Origin: an uncultured Bacteroidales bacterium
Lineage (GTDB): Bacteria > Bacteroidota > Bacteroidia > Bacteroidales > UBA932
Assembly: GCA_946614205.1 (NCBI GenBank)
Contig: CAMOGR010000064.1
Span: 1-8,194, forward strand
Length of the DNA stretch: 8,194 bases
Direction: 5' to 3'
In this document: piece by piece, positions 6,343 through 8,194 of the stretch
How positions within the stretch are numbered: position 1 is the stretch's first letter
Layout: each line of letters starts with the position of its first letter
Made by a program: the position numbers and the translations under genes
Notes under the pieces: generated by a model
Seen by the model: only the letters and a program-made list of their open reading frames with translations
Told to the model about the DNA's origin: nothing
Database searches by the model: none

Positions 6343-7356
6343 TTACTTCAGCGCCGCGGCCGCAATCCGGTCGATCTCGGCCAGTTCCGATGGGCTGAAA
6401 CTCTTGTTCTCAAGGGCTTTGAAGTCGTCTTCCAGCTGACTTACACGGCTTGCGCCGACTATCACGCTGGTGACGAGTTCGTCCTTGAGACACCATGCGA
6501 GCGCCATCTGGGCAAGAGTCTGCCCGCGGCGTTCCGCCATGGCGTTGAGTTCCATGAGTGCGGAGTGCATTCCGGGAGTGAGGGCTGCGGACTTGAGGAA
6601 ATGCTCCTTTGCCATACGGGAATCTGCCGGGATGCCGTCGAGGTAACGTCCCGTCAGGAGCCCCTGGGCAAGAGGGGAGAAGCAGATGAATCCGGCGCCG
6701 TTGTCCCGTGCCTGGGCGAGTATGCCTTCGGCTTCCGGCTCCCTGTTAAGGATATTGTAGCGGCCCTGGTAAATGAGACATGGTACATCTCTGTCCCTGA
6801 GGTATTTGTATGCAAATGCAGCAGCCTGCGGCGGGTATTTTGAGATGCCGATGTAGAGTGCCTTGCCTGCGCGTACTATGTCTACGAGCGCCTGAAGGGT
6901 TTCCTCGAGGGGCGTGTCGGGGTCGAAGCGGTGGGAGTAGAACAGGTCTACATAGTCGAGGTTCATCCTGCGGAGGCTCTGGTCGAGACTTGCGAAGATG
7001 TATTTGCGCGAGCCCCAGTTGCCGTAGGGGCCGGGCCACATGTCGTATCCCGCTTTGGACGATATGAAGAGTTCGTCCCTGAAAGGGGCGAAGGATTTTT
7101 TCATGATGGTCCCGAAGGTCTCTTCTGCAGACCCGTAGGAGGGACCGTAGTTGTTGGCAAGGTCGAAGTGGACCATGCCGTGGTCCAGTGCCCAGTGGGC
7201 CATCTCCAGGGAACCTGCGAGCGTGTTCACGTCGCCGAAATTGTGCCAGAATCCGAGGGATATTTCAGGCAGCAGTATGCCGCTTCGGCCGCAACGGCGC
7301 CAGCGTATGCCGCTCTCGTAGCGGTCGGGGGCGGGGGAGTAGACGGGATTTATCAT
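6343..7356 (-). CDS. gpr: Aldo-keto reductase, YghZ/Gpr (AKR14) type
   Basis: The protein is 337 residues from the chosen start. It closely follows E. coli YghZ, an NADPH-dependent reductase of L-glyceraldehyde 3-phosphate that also reduces methylglyoxal and other aldehydes. Shared segments include S-L-G-F-W-H-N-F-G, H-F-D-L-A-N-N-Y-G-P, S-K-A-G-Y-D-M-W-P-G-P-Y-G, Y-S-H-R-x-D and F-S-P-L-A-Q-G-L-L-T-G-R-Y-L. The catalytic tetrad is complete: D65, Y70, K101 and H142 in this numbering. The NADPH-binding end is V-I-V-G-A-S-R near the C-terminus. The frame stays open to an earlier ATG at 7404, but the 16 extra residues do not look like the family, the start at 7356 aligns with E. coli (N-P or D-R-Y near the beginning), and the best promoter would begin transcription downstream of the earlier ATG. 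Gene name is by similarity; substrate in this organism is untested. Confidence 0.93.
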   Translation of the reverse strand: MINPVYSPAPDRYESGIRWRRCGRSGILLPEISLGFWHNFGDVNTLAGSLEMAHWALDHGMVHFDLANNYGPSYGSAEETFGTIMKKSFAPFRDELFISSKAGYDMWPGPYGNWGSRKYIFASLDQSLRRMNLDYVDLFYSHRFDPDTPLEETLQALVDIVRAGKALYIGISKYPPQAAAFAYKYLRDRDVPCLIYQGRYNILNREPEAEGILAQARDNGAGFICFSPLAQGLLTGRYLDGIPADSRMAKEHFLKSAALTPGMHSALMELNAMAERRGQTLAQMALAWCLKDELVTSVIVGASRVSQLEDDFKALENKSFSPSELAEIDRIAAAALK

Positions 7357-7373
7357 GTCTGTGCAATTTTGGT

Positions 7374-7405
7374 TAAAGATATGAATCATTAGCGAAAAGC
7401 GCAAA
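7374..7405 (-). promoter_or_regulatory. Promoter of the aldo-keto reductase gene
   Basis: On the minus strand, TTTG at 7405-7402 and TATCTTTA at 7381-7374 are separated by 20 nt, ideal spacing with one mismatch in the -7 box. Transcription would begin near 7369, a 13-nt leader before the ATG at 7356. A perfect -7 match without a good -33 (TATATTTG, 7433-7426) is an alternative that would give a 60-nt leader or use the earlier ATG. Confidence 0.5.
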
Positions 7406-7411
7406 TTATTC

Positions 7412-7419
7412 TATCTTTG
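7412..7419 (+). promoter_or_regulatory. -7 box of cysK
   Basis: TATCTTTG is a perfect -7 match and predicts a leader of about 15 nt before the ATG at 7439. No TTTG lies at the normal distance upstream. It interleaves with the divergent promoter elements of the aldo-keto reductase gene. Confidence 0.55.
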
Positions 7420-7438
7420 TACTTCCAAATATACGAAG

Positions 7439-8194
7439 ATGATATACGACAGTCTCACCGATCTCATAGGCCGTACTCCCATGCTGAGAGTCAGCGGTTT
7501 CGACGGCCAGCTCTCAGAGTTGCTGCTCAAGCTCGAATACTTCAATCCGGGAGGTTCCGTAAAGGACCGTGTTGCCCTTTCCATGATTCTGGACGCTGAA
7601 AGGCGTGGCGTCCTGGCTCCCGGAGCTACGATTATAGAGCCCACCAGCGGCAATACCGGCGTCGGCCTTGCCTGGGTGGGGACGTCACGTGGTTACAAGG
7701 TTGTCCTCACGATGCCCGAGACCATGAGCGACGAACGCAAGAATCTGCTGAGGGCTTTCGGCGCCCGGCTTGAGCTTACCCCGGGTGCACTTGGAATGAA
7801 GGGGGCGATTGCACGTGCAGGTGAACTTCAGAAGAGCATACCGGGCTCAGTCATCCTGGGGCAGTTCGTCAATCCTGCCAACCCTCAGGCCCATGAGCGC
7901 ACGACGGGAGAGGAGATATTTGCCGATACTTGCGGGAAAGTCGACATCTTTGTGGCCGGTGTCGGCACCGGAGGCACTGTCAGCGGCACCGGAAAGGCTC
8001 TCAAAAAACACAATCCGTCCGTGAAGGTGGTCGGGGTAGAGCCGCTCGGCTCTCCCGTTCTGAGCAAGGGTGTCGCAGGTGCGCACCGGATACAGGGAAT
8101 CGGAGCCGGCTTCGTGCCCGACACTTATGAACCTTCCGTCGTGGACGAGGTGATTGCAGTGTCCGATGAAGATGCCGCCGCCGGCTCGCGTACA
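7439..8194 (+). CDS. cysK: Cysteine synthase (O-acetylserine sulfhydrylase), 3' part missing
   Basis: The frame is open from ATG at 7439 to the right edge, 252 residues of a usual 305-320. The PLP-dependent enzyme makes cysteine from O-acetylserine and sulfide in the cytoplasm. The N-terminus carries L-I-G-R-T-P-M at 9-15. The PLP lysine is K42 in N-P-G-G-S-V-K-D-R. The substrate-binding loop T-S-G-N-T-G is at 69-74, and the phosphate-binding glycine loop G-T-G-G-T is at 176-180. F-V-N-P-A-N-P-Q-A-H at 143-152 and Q-G-I-G-A-G-F-V-P at 219-227 are also family hallmarks. Absence of an N-terminal heme domain and of a C-terminal CBS pair (so far as visible) argues against cystathionine beta-synthase. 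CysK and CysM cannot be separated with full certainty; the loops fit CysK better. It has its own promoter with a short leader. Confidence 0.95.
   Translation, partial: MIYDSLTDLIGRTPMLRVSGFDGQLSELLLKLEYFNPGGSVKDRVALSMILDAERRGVLAPGATIIEPTSGNTGVGLAWVGTSRGYKVVLTMPETMSDERKNLLRAFGARLELTPGALGMKGAIARAGELQKSIPGSVILGQFVNPANPQAHERTTGEEIFADTCGKVDIFVAGVGTGGTVSGTGKALKKHNPSVKVVGVEPLGSPVLSKGVAGAHRIQGIGAGFVPDTYEPSVVDEVIAVSDEDAAAGSRT

Noticed and set aside
6350..6362. GC-rich palindrome GCCGCGGC just inside the reductase gene as a sodB terminator.
   Set aside because: No T run follows it and it lies within coding sequence; the palindrome is short and explained by Ala codons at the protein end.
7357..7404. 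The longer N-terminus for the aldo-keto reductase.
   Set aside because: The 16 extra residues do not resemble the family, and the best promoter lies partly inside and would start transcription downstream of this ATG.

Overview
The window looks like chromosomal DNA from a member of the Bacteroidales, probably a host-associated anaerobe. Four things support this. First, perfect or near-perfect copies of the Bacteroidetes sigma-ABfr -7 element (TAnnTTTG) precede almost every transcription unit. Second, no start codon in the window has a clear Shine-Dalgarno sequence. Third, the coding DNA is fairly GC-rich while the promoter regions are AT-rich. Fourth, the superoxide dismutase and MscS proteins resemble Porphyromonas/Bacteroides proteins as I recall them. 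Genus cannot be assigned by eye.

Layout, left to right. (1) Positions 1-2952, minus strand: a three-gene operon read right to left. It encodes an OprP/OprO-type outer-membrane porin, a lipoprotein with two lamin-tail (LTD) domains, and a protein resembling the CYTH/triphosphate-tunnel fold that runs off the left edge. Both internal gaps are 12 bp. (2) Positions 3104-4024, plus strand: a small-conductance MscS channel, divergent from the porin and apparently leaderless. (3) Positions 4024-4053: a strong hairpin flanked by A and T runs, usable as a terminator from either side. (4) Positions 4070-5620, minus strand: a secreted, Cys-containing right-handed beta-helix protein of unknown function. 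(5) Positions 5743-6336, plus strand: an iron-type superoxide dismutase. (6) Positions 6343-7356, minus strand: a YghZ/Gpr-type aldo-keto reductase, convergent with sodB across 6 bp. (7) Positions 7439-8194, plus strand: cysteine synthase (O-acetylserine sulfhydrylase), truncated by the right edge.

How the genes may work together. The porin operon is the most suggestive group: an anion/phosphate porin, a surface or periplasmic lipoprotein and a possible triphosphate- or polyphosphate-binding protein point towards phosphate or polyphosphate handling at the envelope. That is inference. The right half holds housekeeping functions in separate transcription units (superoxide removal, aldehyde or L-glyceraldehyde-3-phosphate reduction, cysteine synthesis). 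They could all matter under oxidative stress, but nothing in the sequence shows co-regulation.

I see no mobile element, CRISPR array, tRNA, rRNA or phage gene. No gap between genes exceeds about 150 bp. I found no convincing new defence or biosynthetic system. The items most worth a second look are the porin-LTD-CYTH-like operon, the beta-helix protein, the leaderless mscS and the metal-discriminating residue in the SOD.
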